Origin: Trochalopteron elliotii
Taxonomy: Eukaryota; Chordata; Aves; Passeriformes; Leiothrichidae
Reading direction: 5' to 3'
Assembly (NCBI GenBank): GCA_024734555.1
Contig: JANPWX010000009.1
Location: 68,025 to 132,024, forward strand
Length of the DNA: 64,000 nt
Position numbers and translations under genes: made by a program. Of the stretch, positions 25,141 to 39,625 are shown in pieces (positions within the stretch are counted from its first letter, which is position 1; every line of letters begins with the position of its first letter). Under the pieces are notes generated by a model. That model ran no database searches. It was not told where the DNA came from and saw only the letters and a list, made by a program, of their open reading frames with translations.

Positions 25141-28100
25141 TTCTTGAAGGCTGTGGCTTACCATTTCAGCTAGATCCTAACTATATGTTTGATTCCACAT
25201 GTTTCCTTGCCTGCCAAGAATGAAAAATCAAACCTCTGTTTCTTTGTGGGTTGTTCTTTTTTTGACCTCTGGAAACTGTACCCCTGAACTGCATTTTCAG
25301 TAATTGCAATATATTCAGTAATTGCAGTAAATTTTTGTGTTGGTGTATGTTAATCACATTGAAATATGAGGAAAGCAAAAACAGAGAGAGAAGAGCATTA
25401 ATACTGAGCAGGAAGAATAAAATTAAAACATTAATATCTAATTTTCTAAGACTTTTGAAAACAATGGTGCAGTTTGGGGGATAAAAAAAGTAGAAGGAGA
25501 AAGCTGCCGAAAAAAGTACATAAAAGCAAGTCAAAACTGCACAAAAAGGCATGATGTCCCTTTAAAAAGCTACATGTAATCACCAGGATACTTGACTCAC
25601 TGGTACATAACATGTTCTTCTAAGCAGAGTAACTCTCCCACTGAGAGAAACACAGTGAGTCAAACAAGAATATACATGCTTTGGAAATACTTTTCCAGAA
25701 TCATGACACTTGTTCCATTAGTCAATCTGGTACACTTTCAATGGGTAGAAAACTGTTGAGCCTTAAAGGAAACAGTCACACAGAAAATAGAGAAGGCCAG
25801 CCCTGAGGAAAGGACTCCCAGTTAAGACTGAATTTTTGCTCCCCCAATGGTCAGTGCCATCTGTAAGCAGGGTGATGGCACAAGGGCAAGAGTTTTGGTC
25901 CAAAATCTCAGAGAGAGGCTAAAAATTGTCTACTTCCTCCATGTCAGTGCCCTTTGCAACATTGTGGGAGAAACAAATAAATCATGTGAAATCTCTGTTG
26001 CTCTGCAGCGCTCTGTGGTCACATGGATGGCATTCCACATGGATCTGCTGAACTGGGTGGCAGCAAGGGGCAGGTGGAGCATCTGGCACTGTCACCTGCT
26101 CAAGGTTTCAGTTCCACTAAACTGGGCTTGCTCTGTTTCAAAGCTGCAAACTGAGCAAAATTTCCAATCCCTTTCCAAATACATTGAATGTGCTGTTGAT
26201 GGAGCCTGAAATATTGATGAACCTTCAAGATTTTTGTTTCGTGCACTCTGATTGATTTCTGGTGCCCAGTAAATGTAAGAAAAGCCCTACACATGTGAAA
26301 TGGTTCCCAGCTAAAATAATGGAGAAAAAATCTCACAGCAATCAAGATCTCATACTTCTTCTACTTAGCTGGCTATAGAAGCCAAATTTGCTCCAAATCA
26401 AACCTGTTCCATTATTAATAAGAGCAAATGAAGTGCACCTGAGAAGTGAAAAAGTATTATGGAAATCAAAACATCTGCTTCCCATGGTCATCAGAGACTG
26501 TGGCAAGGGAAGGCCTGAGTGACCAACTCGCTGAGAGACAGCACTGCTGCAATAGAGCAGCTCTGATGAGCTTCCCCTAAAGCTGTCTTTGAACTGGGGT
26601 TTCAGCTATAGATTTCAGTAAGTCTCCAGTGTTCAGGAAAGAAAGGATGATTTCAAGGGTTTCACTGGTGCTTGGCCTAGGTAGCTGCTTTGACTCTACA
26701 CAGTGCATGCTCCTGGTCAGGCCTTGAACATGTAGGATCTCCCCAGTGAAGCACAGGACAAAACTGCAGCTATTGAAGTGCATCTTGCTGGCTTTAATGC
26801 TATCTTTGGCTGAGACACCAATTGCTATATTTGAATGCATTTGGCTTGAAATTATGTCAGAACACCTTGACGTAGTGTTTGGGTTCGCACATCTCAAAAA
26901 TTGCATATTTGCTCAGTCTTTTTCCAGCAGTCACTACGGCTGAATGAGGAGAGCTACTTTGTAGCTCCAGGCAGCAGCTGAATTTCTCCTGCACAGGTGG
27001 AGTTTTGCTGTTGACTTAGGTGGGGCTGCCTCTCATCCCAAGGCTTCACACTGGGCACAAAAAGAAGGAGCAGGGTTAGAATGGATAGCTGAAGAATGGG
27101 CAGTGGGAAGATTTCTGCCAGCCATGCTGTGACCTGCCTGAGTCCCTGCATCCTCCAGGCATGCCAGAGTGCAGTGGACATGGGTCTGGCATCACAGGGA
27201 AGCAGCAGTGATTTGCACATCCAAAGCTGCCACATGGCTCTACAGAGGGGACTGACATGACCTGCCCCAGCACAGCTCTGCTGTGAACTTTCCTCCATCT
27301 GTTCTGGGGGACCAGGACCTCTTGGATGTTGCCAGAAACTAGTCAGGAATTAGTTATAAACAGAAATGCTTTTGGATTAATTAATGAATTTCAGGGTCTA
27401 TCTATACTTCTGGATTGTTTTATTTGCTTTCAGTTGTTTTTAGCTCAAACTTTTTGCCCTGTTTTCCCCACACCCAGCTTGATGTGATGAACCTCCAGGT
27501 CAAAGAGGTGATGATGCAGCCTTTCCCTGACACCAGGCAGGGTCCTCCTCTCACGTGTGTGCCATAAATCTACTTTTGTCTTTCTCCCTGCTATGCCCTC
27601 TGGGAAGCAAAACACAGTTCCAAACCCCAAAATGTATTAATTAAAACTATGCTTTTATAATGATCCTCAGGACTTTTCTATCATTTTTCTAAATTGGATG
27701 CCTACATTACCTCAGTATGGCAATTAATGATAGTTAAATATAAATTGAGAATGAGTATCTGTTACCTTGATATGATGTAGTCCTACCAGGCATTTCAAGC
27801 TGTTTCCTATGGAAATCATTATTCTTCAATTACACTGTTCCATCTTTGTCAGCTAGTGTATAACCTGTGTATGTTGCTTTTCAGATTAAAGAAAAGCTTG
27901 GCATTGTAACAGGGAAGAAACATGGCATCTGCAATAAAAATGCCAAAAACCTGGAAGCTGCTCCACAAGCCTGAGTACTGTGTGCAAAGCAGATGGTAGG
28001 AAACTGAGCACATAAGGAAATTCACGAGCTGTGCTGTGTGTAACTGCATTGCTACATTTTATTAAAGGTAAGTTTTCTTCAATGTGTGCAATATACTGAA

Positions 28101-31100
28101 ATATCTATTAAAGCTCTGGTAATGCTCTCTGGAACAAGTGCCATTCTTAGCATTTGTGCAATAAAATAAGGCAGTAGAGAGAGAGAGAGACCATTGTGAA
28201 CCATAAAGATGCTTTGGAAAGAACAGGAAAAATGCTGCCCGTTCAGCAATAGGGAAAAACTCCAACTACTTTACAGGATGCAGTTTCCAACCTTCATCCC
28301 ATTTAATGAAGTGAGCTAGGTTGCACACAGGAACAAACGCTTATTTAATAAATGTTACCATAGATTTTCCAAGTGCATTAGTAATCCAATAAAATAATTC
28401 CCATGCTTCAATTAGATATGTGTGTATTTTCCCCGCCATCTAATCAGGACAAGCTGAATTACATCAGACGGGGCCATCACGCCTCCTTAGGCACGGGCTG
28501 GCAGTTGTAAGATAGCAGAGCACTGCATTCCTGGCACAGGCAGAGGATTATAACCTGTCGAGTCAAAGTCTTAATCTTTTCTCAGTGATGAGTCAGTGTT
28601 GAAATGACAGTCAGAACATGCCCAGGCAGCAAGAGAGAGATTTGTTGTGGCTAATGGGAACAGTAAGGGAGAAAAAACTTCATCTGACTTTATCAAAAAT
28701 GTAGAAGGCTTTGCTAAGAAGAACTAAATTTATTAACAGTGCTCATAAGAAAATTAGAAATAAACAACCTAAACATGCAATGAGAGAGGCTTATTTTAAA
28801 CCTTCTATTAATTTTATAAGTACACTATGAATGTTGTGACATAAAAAAGAAACATGTAATGTCTCATTAATCTACGAACCAAGAGGATTCAGGACTAACA
28901 AATCCCATAGCTAATATAGGAGAGATGGAGATCACCTAGGTCAAAAAAAATTAAGCAAACACGTGGTAATTTCTGAATTGCTTAATGGAAAAATCATTAC
29001 TACAATTACTACCCTATCCCATAAAAATAACAATATTGTACAGTATAATATATCCATCCAGGCGTGGTGCAAAAGAGACGACTATCAATTCAGAGTAAAT
29101 TCAGAAGTAATTCCTCCATTTCCCTTCAGCAAACAAGGAACACCTGTTTTTTAATTTTCACCTTTTTAGAAAGAGATTCCTAAAAATGTAACTTACACAA
29201 GCACTGTGCCACCTTCTTTTGAAGGGTGTAGGGATGTGCAGCATCTGTTATCAGGTATTACAGACTAGATATGAAGGCAGGCATGTGTTTTTTCATTGAA
29301 CCATCTCCTTTTTTTTAATTATGATTTTTTTTTTCTTTTTCATTAGGAGACAGTAGGCCAAAATCCTATGGCCCCAAATCTGAGGGAAGAGAACTGAGAA
29401 AACCTAGCAAGAGACATTGGCTCCATCCATGAAAGAGTGTAACACTTCACTTGAAAACTAGTAGAAAGGCTGTTTAACAGTATTTTTCATGATAATTGCC
29501 GGCAGAAGTTTTTAGGGTGTGACAGGCTTAGGAACGAACTGCTAAGGAGAGGCATTTGTTTTCCACTGCCTAAAGAGCAACTCCATAGTCAAAAGATTCT
29601 CATAGAAAGATGGAGAAGTTGACTTTGGAATCGCTTCAGTCACCCTAAAAAAGTGCCTTCAAAGGAGGCTCCCCTGGTGCCTGCTGGGGCAGCCCCCACA
29701 ACCTCTGCGGAAGTCAGACTGTGAGCAGTGAGCTAAATAAACCCAAATAAAATGCTGCAACCACATTGCTAAGCTGCTCCTAGCTCTCATTCACAATCAG
29801 TGGAGGCAATTCTGAACGAGGCTCACTGCTTCAGACTCAATTTGGGCAACTTCTGCAAAAGCAAGAGGTTTGTTTTGCTTCCTTTCTAAGATGCCTCTTG
29901 TACTGTGTAGAAAATGTAGCTGCCTAACCTCAGGCTTGGGATTCAGCTCTGAAAGGGGAAGGCAGTCAAAGGGGATTTATTAACTTTACCTATAACTGCC
30001 TCATTTCCTAGTGCTACAGAGCTGGACTATGTATCGTAGCAGGAATAATTTAGATGGATGAATATAAATGTATTGCTCCTAGAAAAAATATCAGTGTGAA
30101 GTGCACTTATAGATCAAAAAATAGTCTCAGGTAGACAATTCAACAACAGGGTGTCTGAGCTGAAGGACTATTTCACACAGCAACAAACATTGGTTCAGTT
30201 GTCTTCATACACTCTGCCTCATTAGTTTTTTCAGACTCACCTTCCATTTTCTAGAACAGCTGCTTTAGATACAGCCTCATCATCAGAAAGCACACAACTT
30301 AGCAGGTGTATCTTATCAAATTCAATTTCTGAGTGGTTTTTCTTTGATTCATTAAGCTCCCATTCTCAGGATGATCCATGGCAGATTGCAATCTTTTCCC
30401 ATTTACAACATACCAGGGACATTTAATTGTCTGTTCTGTAGGGATGAATTACTAACGTACTCAGCCACAGAAGCTAGCACACATCTACATGTCATTTCTT
30501 CAAATGCCAAGCGTTTTTTTGGAGGTCAATCTAGTCAGTTTTTCAGAATCAATAGAGAGGGGCATAGGAATAATAATCATTAGAAAGGTCCTAAATGATT
30601 AATGATAAATTTAACATTAGCTAGGATGCCATATATAAAAGTAGAAACATACTACCATTTTTTAAGTGCAAAATATTACAAACATACCTCAATAACATGC
30701 CTTTTGCACTGCAGAGGACCAAAATTTAAGTAGAATTAATAATTTTTTTCTCATAATTCACATTTATGTAGCAGTATGCAATGGAGGAGCATTTGCAGGC
30801 TGTGGGGCAGACGAAGATTGAACTATGTAATAAAATTCATGCATAAATTACTAATGGTACCCTATCTAAGGCTAATATATTGACTAACCCTCCTGTGAAC
30901 ATCAAACAGGTCAGTGCACTAAGAGGTTACTAGCTAGCTGATGCCAGTGGTGTTTTTCTTGTGGGGGTTTAAAAGGAGAAGAAAATAACCCTGACTTTTT
31001 TCAGATGGTATTTTCACTACTATGAGAAATACATGGGTTCATTTTGCAACACTTCTCTGAATTTCAGTTTAGGAAACAGTTTTATGAAGAGCTGATACCC

Positions 31101-32299
31101 AGACCCTCAGTGGTGCTTAGAAACATGCAAAGCCAGAATGATAAAATAGCTTGAAAGTTGACTACAGTTAAAAGAGAGTAACTAGTTTTTATGAAACCCA
31201 ACAGCATTTCACTCTCCTCCCATTACAATTAGAAAGTTAAATATAGGACAAAATAGATAAAAGCCCCAAAATCATCTCTGAGCTACCCAGTTCTTTAAAC
31301 CTTGTTAAATGGAGAAAATCTGGACAGGAATTTAGGAGATTAACAAATATGTATGTTTGTACCAGAAAAGGAAGTTTTGGAGCAGTTATGTCATTGTATA
31401 AAGCTTACTAGCTGAACTTCCTGGAAAACTACTTAAGCCTAAGTGGCGGAGGAGATGCTAAATTGTGGCTTATACTAAAAATTACTTCAATCTCATTTTT
31501 TCAGTTAAGAAAATGTTCTTACATGAGCATGATTTTTTAACCTGGGCAGTGTTTGGGACAGGGAGTGTCTCTTCCTACAGGTTTGTGAAAGTATTTAGGA
31601 TACTGGGACTTGCATCTTGGTAATATTACAATGAATTATTATAACTCTTTTGTATTTATGAATATCTTATGCATGCACATAGAATGTTTCTTTTCCTGTG
31701 TTATTTATACAGAGCTACTAAGTGCAGCAAAATTGCATGAATGCCCCAGAGCTTGTTGTTGTACACATAAAAGCTTATTCATTTAAATTGCACATATTTA
31801 GAGAGGGTTTTTGGATTCTCCATGTTAAAAATAGCTTGGCACAGAAATACCCAGAGAAATTCGGACTGGAGGGCACTTTTAGGCTTGTCTTTACAAGAAA
31901 TGGGGTCATGACCTCTTCTTTCTCCCTGAGGGTAAATACTATGGTGCAGAGAAATACTTTCCCCTCCATGTATGAAAGCCTTGTCCATAGTGGATGTTGG
32001 GGACAGTCGTTGGAGATTATTTCCTCAGGTCAGTGACCAGGGCAGGGCTGAGCTCTAATGAGGACAACCCTGGTGGCTTAGTGAGTAGCTGGGTATCAAT
32101 GCTTGAGCCTTCCCCTGACCCTTGAGAGCTTAAAGGGAAAGCCTGAGAGACTCCCAGTTCATCTCGTTACCTTCAGGCTGGATAAACTCTCTCTGTAGAG
32201 AAATAAGTAAACAATAAATATTTACCTTTTTCCTTCTGAAAAACCTCTGAAATGTGGATTATACAGTCTCCCTAGGCAGCATATTTTGTCATTTCTCTA
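25141..32299. other. intergenic DNA, no gene seen
   Basis: Seven kilobases of mostly AT-rich DNA without a supported gene or clear repeat. At about 28,330-28,830 the sequence is rich in homeodomain-type words (CAATTAG, CTAATCAGG) and has a TGATGAGTCAGTG site resembling an AP-1/Maf element, so a regulatory element is possible. Short frames elsewhere are random. Confidence 0.55.
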
Positions 32300-32960
32300 T
32301 CCTTACTGTTTGAAATTTTTTCAGCACATTTAATCAAAATCTCCTTTGCTTCAGTTTAGGCTCATTATTCCCGGCACTCACCACATGAGATCCAGAGCAC
32401 ATTATTTCCCCCAGCTTTATTGACGTCTGCATTTTATAAACAAAATATTTCTATTTCCTTTAGTCTTTCCCTGTAGGATATTACAAATGGGGTATGTCTT
32501 TTAGATGTCCAATCATTCCAGTTGCTTCTCTTCAATTTCTACTAAATTGGTCCAATCTCTTCTGGAGTCTCACAAGTGAGAATTAAGAGACCTTCCTCAC
32601 AGAATCTTGCACAGTAAAGTTACCTCATGTCTAATATGCATGACATACTTCTTTATACACTCCACTGCAATGTAGCTTTTTTAAGCACAGAATGTTTTTG
32701 ACTGTAATTCAGTCTACAATTCAGATCCCTTTTTGGTCCTTGTTGGTAGAACTGCTGTCAAATTCACATTTTCCAACTGTGTATTTGTGTGGCTGACTGC
32801 TCCAGATGAATATGGAGTGTTTGCATTTCTTTTATTGAATTTCATCCTGTGATATACATATAAAACTGATGAACTGGTTTTGTTGCAGTTCTACATATTG
32901 TTGATCTCCTGTCCTCAATCCTGTGCCCTCCATTTTCTTCATTTACTAGATTCTGAGGGG
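32300..32960 (-). mobile_element. ancient CR1/L3-like LINE fragment, antisense
   Basis: The plus strand follows the reverse complement of an old amniote CR1. The order is 'aaaatctcctttgcttcagtttaggctcatta', 'aatctcttctggagtctcac', 'cagatccctttttgg', 'tttgcatttcttttattgaatttcatcctg' and 'gatctcctgtcctcaatcctgtgccctcc'. It is strongly decayed and does not code. Confidence 0.72.
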
Positions 32961-35900
32961 CATCTTGGAATATCCAACAACTTGAAAAGTGTGTTTAGCA
33001 CTCATCTTAAAATCTTTCAGAAAGGCACCTAAGTAGTACTGTTCTACTTCTGCTCCTTGTTTTGTTCTCTATTCAAACCCTAGCTGATAGCTTTCACCAG
33101 CAAGCCTTCTTGATTGTTTATGTCTCCTCCTTCAAAATGGCATTTAGCTTGAAAGAGTGTGCACTGGGATGGCATCCATTACTTCATGTTTTAATGTGCT
33201 CTTGGCATCTCTTGTTACAGGCAGAGAGGGCACAGGCTCCTTCTATGCTAAACAGCCCAGTAGGGTTCCTGCTTTCCCAAAGGAGGTAACTAAGGACTTG
33301 GGAAGTTTAGCATGTCTATCTTGTACAACAATCAAGAACAGCCACATTTTAGCTGCCAGTTTTCAGACAATCTTGGGCTCATTCTGCATACATTCTTCTG
33401 CAGAATGCATTAAGAAGCAGGGGTGAGAGGACCTGAAGGAAAGCAGGACTATTGGTATCAAAATTTTTAAATCATTACTTTCAGTCTAACTTTCTTTTTT
33501 TTTTTTCTTCCCAGATTCAAGCACCTAAAGTCCATCACTCACCACTAATTGCCAAGAAAAATGGGTAAATCACATTATGTCCCTCCTTTACAGGCCGGCC
33601 AAGTTATACAGAATAACATATTATCATTCTTCATTATTTCTTGAGTGCAAGTGAAATGGAGTGTGTAGCAAAGGTGACAGGTACCAGTCTGGGAGATGAC
33701 TGATCCTGACAATTATCAATCTAGATAATAATGTCTTGCTCTCTAACCCATAATATCTTTTAATATTTCTGTTTATCTCTTTTTATGAACTAGTATTTAT
33801 GAACTACTTTCATTCATTTTCTCCCTTTGCATTTTATCAAAGGGTTAATACTTCTGTGTAAGTGGAGTGGGATTCAAGGGCAAAACAACAATCAATATTA
33901 CTAGAGGCTGTGGGATGTTAATTGTCCAGCCCTGCTTCCTGGTTTGTTTTGCTGTTGGCTTTTTTTTTCAGATCTTTGCCTTTATTGATTCCCTACCTCC
34001 CCACTAATCCCTTCTAGAAAAAAGGATGGCTGCCACATCCTTCTAAATAAAAGTGACAGCTTGGATGGTAGTGCTCAGGTGAACAATCATAGGCTATTTG
34101 TACCAGGAATTGCTGATGTTATTGAGGGCAAGTGCAAGTAAACAGAGGTTACCCACTTCTTTAGTTGCTACCTATCCTCCACACAAAGTGCCATGAGAGC
34201 ACAGTCTGTGCATCCTAACACGTCTGAACAGCAGGCACCAGAGATGCTCGCAGGTGTTGTACTTGACAGTTGGGAGCTCTCTGAAGTTCTGACTGTTTTC
34301 TGAGACACAGCAGTGGGCACCCAGTCTGCCTGCCTTTGCACACTGAAGCCCCTCCACAGAGACCTCCTGCCTCCTTTCCCACCACTGCTGCTGCAAGAGC
34401 AGCTGGGAGAGCCAGAGCTGAACATCCTGGATCCCATGTAAACTGCCAAGACAGGCAGCCTGAAGGGCAGGTTTCTGCCTGAAAGGGACACTGGCTGGGC
34501 TAGGCAGAACTGGGGGACGGAGAGACTGCTCCTATGGACAGCCGGGATAGAGGAGTTCTAATGAGCCTTCTTGTCTAGGAGCAGCTACAGAGGTGTATCA
34601 TGTGGTCCTACACTACATGGGTAAGGTGAGAGATTGGAGGAATTCCACCACAGAGATATGGCCACAACTGGCAGATTCAGGGCACTGTGGTGTCCAGCCA
34701 CTACTGGCATAGGGAAGAAGTAAGGCTCCAGTCACATTCCATGCTTGGATCTCTGATCTGAAACAGAAGAAATTGTCATTGTGCATATTTTGTAGGAAAT
34801 AATGACTGCATGTGTAGAAATTAATTTTTCCTCTATTTTTTCTCTCTCATGTAGCACGTACCTTGTACCTAAGTGTATCTTGGCCAGTGTAACTCCAGTG
34901 TATCAAACATTCTCCTGCTGAAATCCAAATCTTCCAAAGTTTCATTATCACAATCTCAAGCTATAAACAGATAATATTATAAGCAAAGGGGCCAGAGCAA
35001 ACACTTCAATATAACAAATATTTTCTTTGTGCCATTATTTTATTTGACTTGTATTATTAGAGTTACTGTTTTGACCACAGGTAAAACAGCAGCAGGTTGA
35101 GCAATGAGCCGCTATTCTCTTCACAAGGAAGAACAAAGGACAAAACAGCCCTTGGTAACAAACATTTGTATGAGCCAGACTGTGATGAGCTTTGTAATAA
35201 AGGCAAAACAAACCAAAAAAGTAGGGGTTTGGAACATCAAAAGGATGACTGCAAGAACAAAAAGTCAGCAGTGCTGAGAGTGATAGATTGATACAAACAC
35301 AGTGTCTTTGGAGTATGGAACATCAATATTACAAACAGATGAAAAGCAACTATAAATGAAAACAAAATCATAATATATCTGGAAAGACAAGAAAATTATC
35401 AGTCAGAGGGAGGGGCATTAATTAGGACATGCAAAGCAGGAAGTCACTTAGAGACACAGTGCCCATTAACAGCTCATAGCCCCAGGCTAAATTCAAATAG
35501 GAAACTCAAATATGACACTTATACATGGTCTGACACACATGGGGTACCGCTGTGATGAAAAACTTAGTTCTGCAGTGGTTTATGAAGTTTGGCAGTAACC
35601 CCCTGAAGTGCTTTGGCTTACTGATGAGGAGGATGGCAACACTGATCCAGACAAGGCAATGCTCAACCATGACCCCAGCGCTCACACCACAGAGGTGAGA
35701 CCTCCTCTGAGCTGAATGGGATGCTAAGGCTCCTCACAGATGAAACACTTTTCTTACACTAAAATAACACCAATTAACTCAGGATGGTGTCTTCAGACTC
35801 CTCAGATGCCATCACCAGGCACCAGACAGACTATCTGGTTCATGAAGTTTCCAATAATCATGCAAAAGAGAAGCCCTGCAACAATGAATCTCACTGGTGA

Positions 35901-38900
35901 GCCTGGAGAGAAGTCTCACAGCGCAAGATGCCACACAGAGCTTTTGAAAGGCAGGGTTAGCCAGTAGGCAAAGACTGTCTGGCCTTGCAAAAATAATGGA
36001 GTCTATCATTACACACCTAGGAGATTCCGTGGCAACTCTTGAGTATTTTGTTAACAAGCAAAGGAATACAATCGTGAAATGACTCCTATGATTCTGGAAC
36101 ATGTAAAAGCAAATGTGCATTTCAATAAGGAAATAAAATCACCAACTGGTGTGTACTTTGCAGTTTTAAACAATTGTGGGTTGCTGAAAATCTCCAGTTA
36201 TGAGTCCTCCGCTCAGCTCTTAATTTCTTCATGAATACATGTGAGGTAGAAATCACCAGAACTAAACTCACATGAATCCCTGAAAGACAAATACATCATG
36301 ACACATAATGGTTTATTTCAGAGTCCAGCAACTATTATTTCCAAACTTGTTCAGAAAAAAGCATGGAAAAATATAGGAGTTGCTGTGAAACAACGGAAAG
36401 CCATGGAGAAGACAAAAGCTGCAGAGGTGCTTCCTTTGAGCAGCCTCTGTGGAAGGAAAACCTGTGGAGAGCAGCATTACAAAAGAGGTCTTGGTTTTGG
36501 CCATTGTAGTATTTGACACCATAAGAAAATGGGTATTCAGACTATCACTGGAGATAACAAATCTAAAGTCCATTTCCTAAATAGCAAGCTTGCCTGGAGA
36601 AGAACCTCTTAGCCACAGAATTGAGTCTATGCTGACATTTGTGGCCAGCACTGATGGGAAGTATCAATTGTTTAGGAAGGGAATACATGTGCTGTCACAC
36701 AGGGTTACTAAAGGTGAAAAGGCAATTAAAGGGCCTTGAATCCCCAAGGGTCACTGCCTCAGCCTCCTGAAAAATTACTCCATATGTTCTGTATTATTTT
36801 CTTTGACTGGAAAACAGATTAGGACTGTACAATATACACATGGGAAGTGGATACAGCTTCATGTTGCTTACATTCACATGAGATTCCCACATGCACTCTT
36901 CGGGAAAGAAACATGAGGAAGTACAGGTTATGCAAGGGTTCCTCTGCCTCTGGTGTTTCCTATTTCATGTTGCCTGTTCTTTACTTATCCTGTCTGATAG
37001 AAGGCTCTTGTAGAGAGAGATCTAGACATGATCACACTGAAAGAGCACAATATTTCCAAGGTGTAGTATTTTATCTCCCCTTTGGCTTTATTGATCAACC
37101 ATTAGCTTTAGATTAAATGCTGCACTGTGATTTTCCTTCAGCTGCTGAAAGAACCTTGTCTATGAAGCCTAATCTCTTATGCCCTGAATCCATTCCTTAA
37201 GGTAGGTCTAAAACTAAGGCTGAAGTTTTGAGAAGGACTGTCTTTCCCCTGCCACATTAACTCTTGTCTTTTTTATGGGTGCAACCATTAATGGTTCTGT
37301 TGTGGTATCGGGAAGTATTTGTGAGGAAACCTCTCTCCAAGAAATGTTCTCATATGCCTCCAGCCACTCAGGAGTAAAGTAGAGATTGTGCCCACACTGG
37401 ACTGCATTGCTCATTCCCAGGATATTAGCAGATCTAAACGTTTTTGCTCAACTTTGACTTTTAAACAACTAGTTCTTTATTTCAAATGAAGCAAAAATCA
37501 TTGCAGAAAAGATTCTTGGCAGCAGTTTTTTCTCTGGCTTCCTGAGGAATGCGCCCGCTTTAAAAACTGAATGAAAAACCAATGGCACATAAAACTGCCT
37601 CATGACAATGCTGGCAGTTCTACCAGTTTCTGATCCACCCACATTTACCAAGCACTATGCATTATGTTAGAATTGTAACTTTGAAATTATAACCTCTGAG
37701 GACATGCTTTTTAATCACCAGTATCTCATTTTCTACTTTCAGAGAGTTGTGGAAGTGTTATTTGAATAGCGGGTACCAGATTTTAAGTGTCTGCAGTGAT
37801 TACAATATGCTGTTAATGATAGTATCAGAAAAGTCCTTCAGCTGAGACCTTCTGGATTCTCATACTCAAAGAAAATATTTTATCAGCAGAGAAGAAAAAG
37901 CTCAGTATTTTCTAGTGAGCTTAGGTCCAGCATGGAACACACCTCAATGTTCTTTTGGCTTCTATTATGGCAAAAGTTTGAGTATTCCTACTTTATATCT
38001 CATAGAATATATCCCAAGTATGATACTTAATATGACTTGAAAAAGCCTCTTAAGCAATATTGAACTTATTTCACGTTAATCAGTTTTTTTTCTCAGCAAC
38101 TGTAAACATCAACCAGTCTATAAAAATGAAAAAGTTCCTGCTCTGAACAGGAAAGTTTCAAGTTTTGTGGCTGAGTACGTCAGCACCAGATTTCCAACAT
38201 GACATGGAGAGCTGAAGACCCAAATTATAGGCCGCTCCAAACACTACAGTTTAGAAACCAGCCACTCCCCTCTTTCAAAAACTCTTTTGTATTCTTTTTG
38301 GTTTCTCTAAGAACAAGTTGTTGATGATGGTATTTTACTACTGCATTTACACAAGCCTAGAGTTATAAAATCTAGGCAGGCAGCATTACCCAGCTGGAAG
38401 CTGATGTTCACTTGTGTAATGGCTGCCCTGTGAATAGGGCAGACTTCTTGCATAAACTCAGATTTGTGGGATATGACTTTTTCTCAAGCTCTGCTTGCAG
38501 CCCAAGCTTCGAGTTACAATTGCACAGTATCTCTGAAAATCATGTGGTCCCTACACACCGATAAGGAGCTTAACTCCATATGCTTTGCTTTGAAAAACTA
38601 GTGCTTTTTTAGATGAAAATCCAAAAGCTATCATAGCATTTCAGATCAGTAATAAGATTTTATCAGATTATGATCCCTTTAGTGGCACAACCTGTGTTTT
38701 ACCTGAATAGCCTGATGAGGCTCAAATGCCTCATGCTAGCCTCTTCCTGAGTAGTGTGTCACATACAGAGCAGAAGAAGCTGAAATGTCACTGCTACCAC
38801 ATGGCCATGCCAAACAGCAGCAAGGATCTGACTGAGGCAGATATACCCAGGCAGATGTGGCTAGTGATCCATGCCTCCTTCCCCTCTGCTCCTTGCTGAC

Positions 38901-39289
38901 TTCAGACATTCTCAGGGCAGTGGGGACAGGAGATGGTTCCCACAGCCATATCCAAACTTTGGACACCAAGCATTTTCAGTCCCAGGTCTGCACATGCAAG
39001 AGGTTGACTCCTGCCCCTTGTCACAGGCGAACCTCTTTGCTAATGGGGATGGTCTGGCGTCCCTAACCAGCACTTGTGCTATGTTGGCCACTTACTTGCA
39101 GTCATAGGCACATTTTGGCGTGTAGGATGGGCCATCAGTGATTTCACTCAGTATCTCCTGAGAGACATGAAGCTGCTGAAAGCACAGATGCTAACCTGGG
39201 TGTTTTAGAAAGTCATCTCCACATGGCTAATTGTTACACTGATTGCTGATAGCTAGAAATATTTGCTGTTGGGGTTCACTATCCTGAAA
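32961..39289. other. intergenic DNA upstream of PPP1R14C, no gene seen
   Basis: No exon or repeat family is recognised in these six kilobases before the CpG island. Short open frames (for example near 34.2-34.5, 35.7-36.1 and 38.7-39.1 kb) have no recognisable homology. Proximal enhancers of PPP1R14C could lie here, but nothing in the sequence alone identifies them. Confidence 0.6.
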
Positions 39290-39376
39290 TAATTCACGCG
39301 CACCCACTCCCACAAGCACCACGAAGAGAGAAAAACTATCGCATTCAGCGTTTTAGTGCTGCAGGTATGCAATGCA

Positions 39377-39382
39377 TATAAA
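39377..39382 (+). promoter_or_regulatory. TATA-like element near island edge
   Basis: TATAAA lies in GCATATAAATG, about 650 bases before the first conserved PPP1R14C codon, with a second AT-rich word (TGTATATAG) ten bases on. If used, initiation would fall near 39,405-39,415, giving a long 5' UTR that runs into the gap. CpG-island promoters often do not use a TATA box, so this may be incidental. Confidence 0.25.
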
Positions 39383-39575
39383 TGTGTATATAGTGTCCGT
39401 GACGGGGAAATAATGGATTTCCTTATAGAAAAAAAAAGTAATAAACCACCCAGCGAGCGTACGCTCCCGGGGAGCGCCCTGACGCGGGCATGGCCGCTCC
39501 GCCTCTGCCGGGATGCTGAAGGCACCGCGGCCTCTCGGTGGGCCACTCTGCCCCAAGCTGCTGCGGCGTGGCATG

Positions 39576-39615
39576 CCGTGTCGTGTCGTGTCGAGCCGAG
39601 CCGAGCCGAGCCGAG
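39576..39615. repeat. pentanucleotide tandem array (YCGWG)8
   Basis: Eight consecutive five-base units: one CCGTG, two TCGTG, one TCGAG and four CCGAG. The array lies ten bases before the assembly gap and is followed by CGGCCGCGGT. High GC tandem repeats like this commonly stop sequencing and may extend into the gap. Confidence 0.9.
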
Positions 39616-39625
39616 CGGCCGCGGT

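Noticed and set aside
35740..35967. TGEPGEKSH-like peptide reminiscent of a zinc-finger linker
   Set aside because: No Cys2His2 pattern surrounds it, and the frame is short and isolated.
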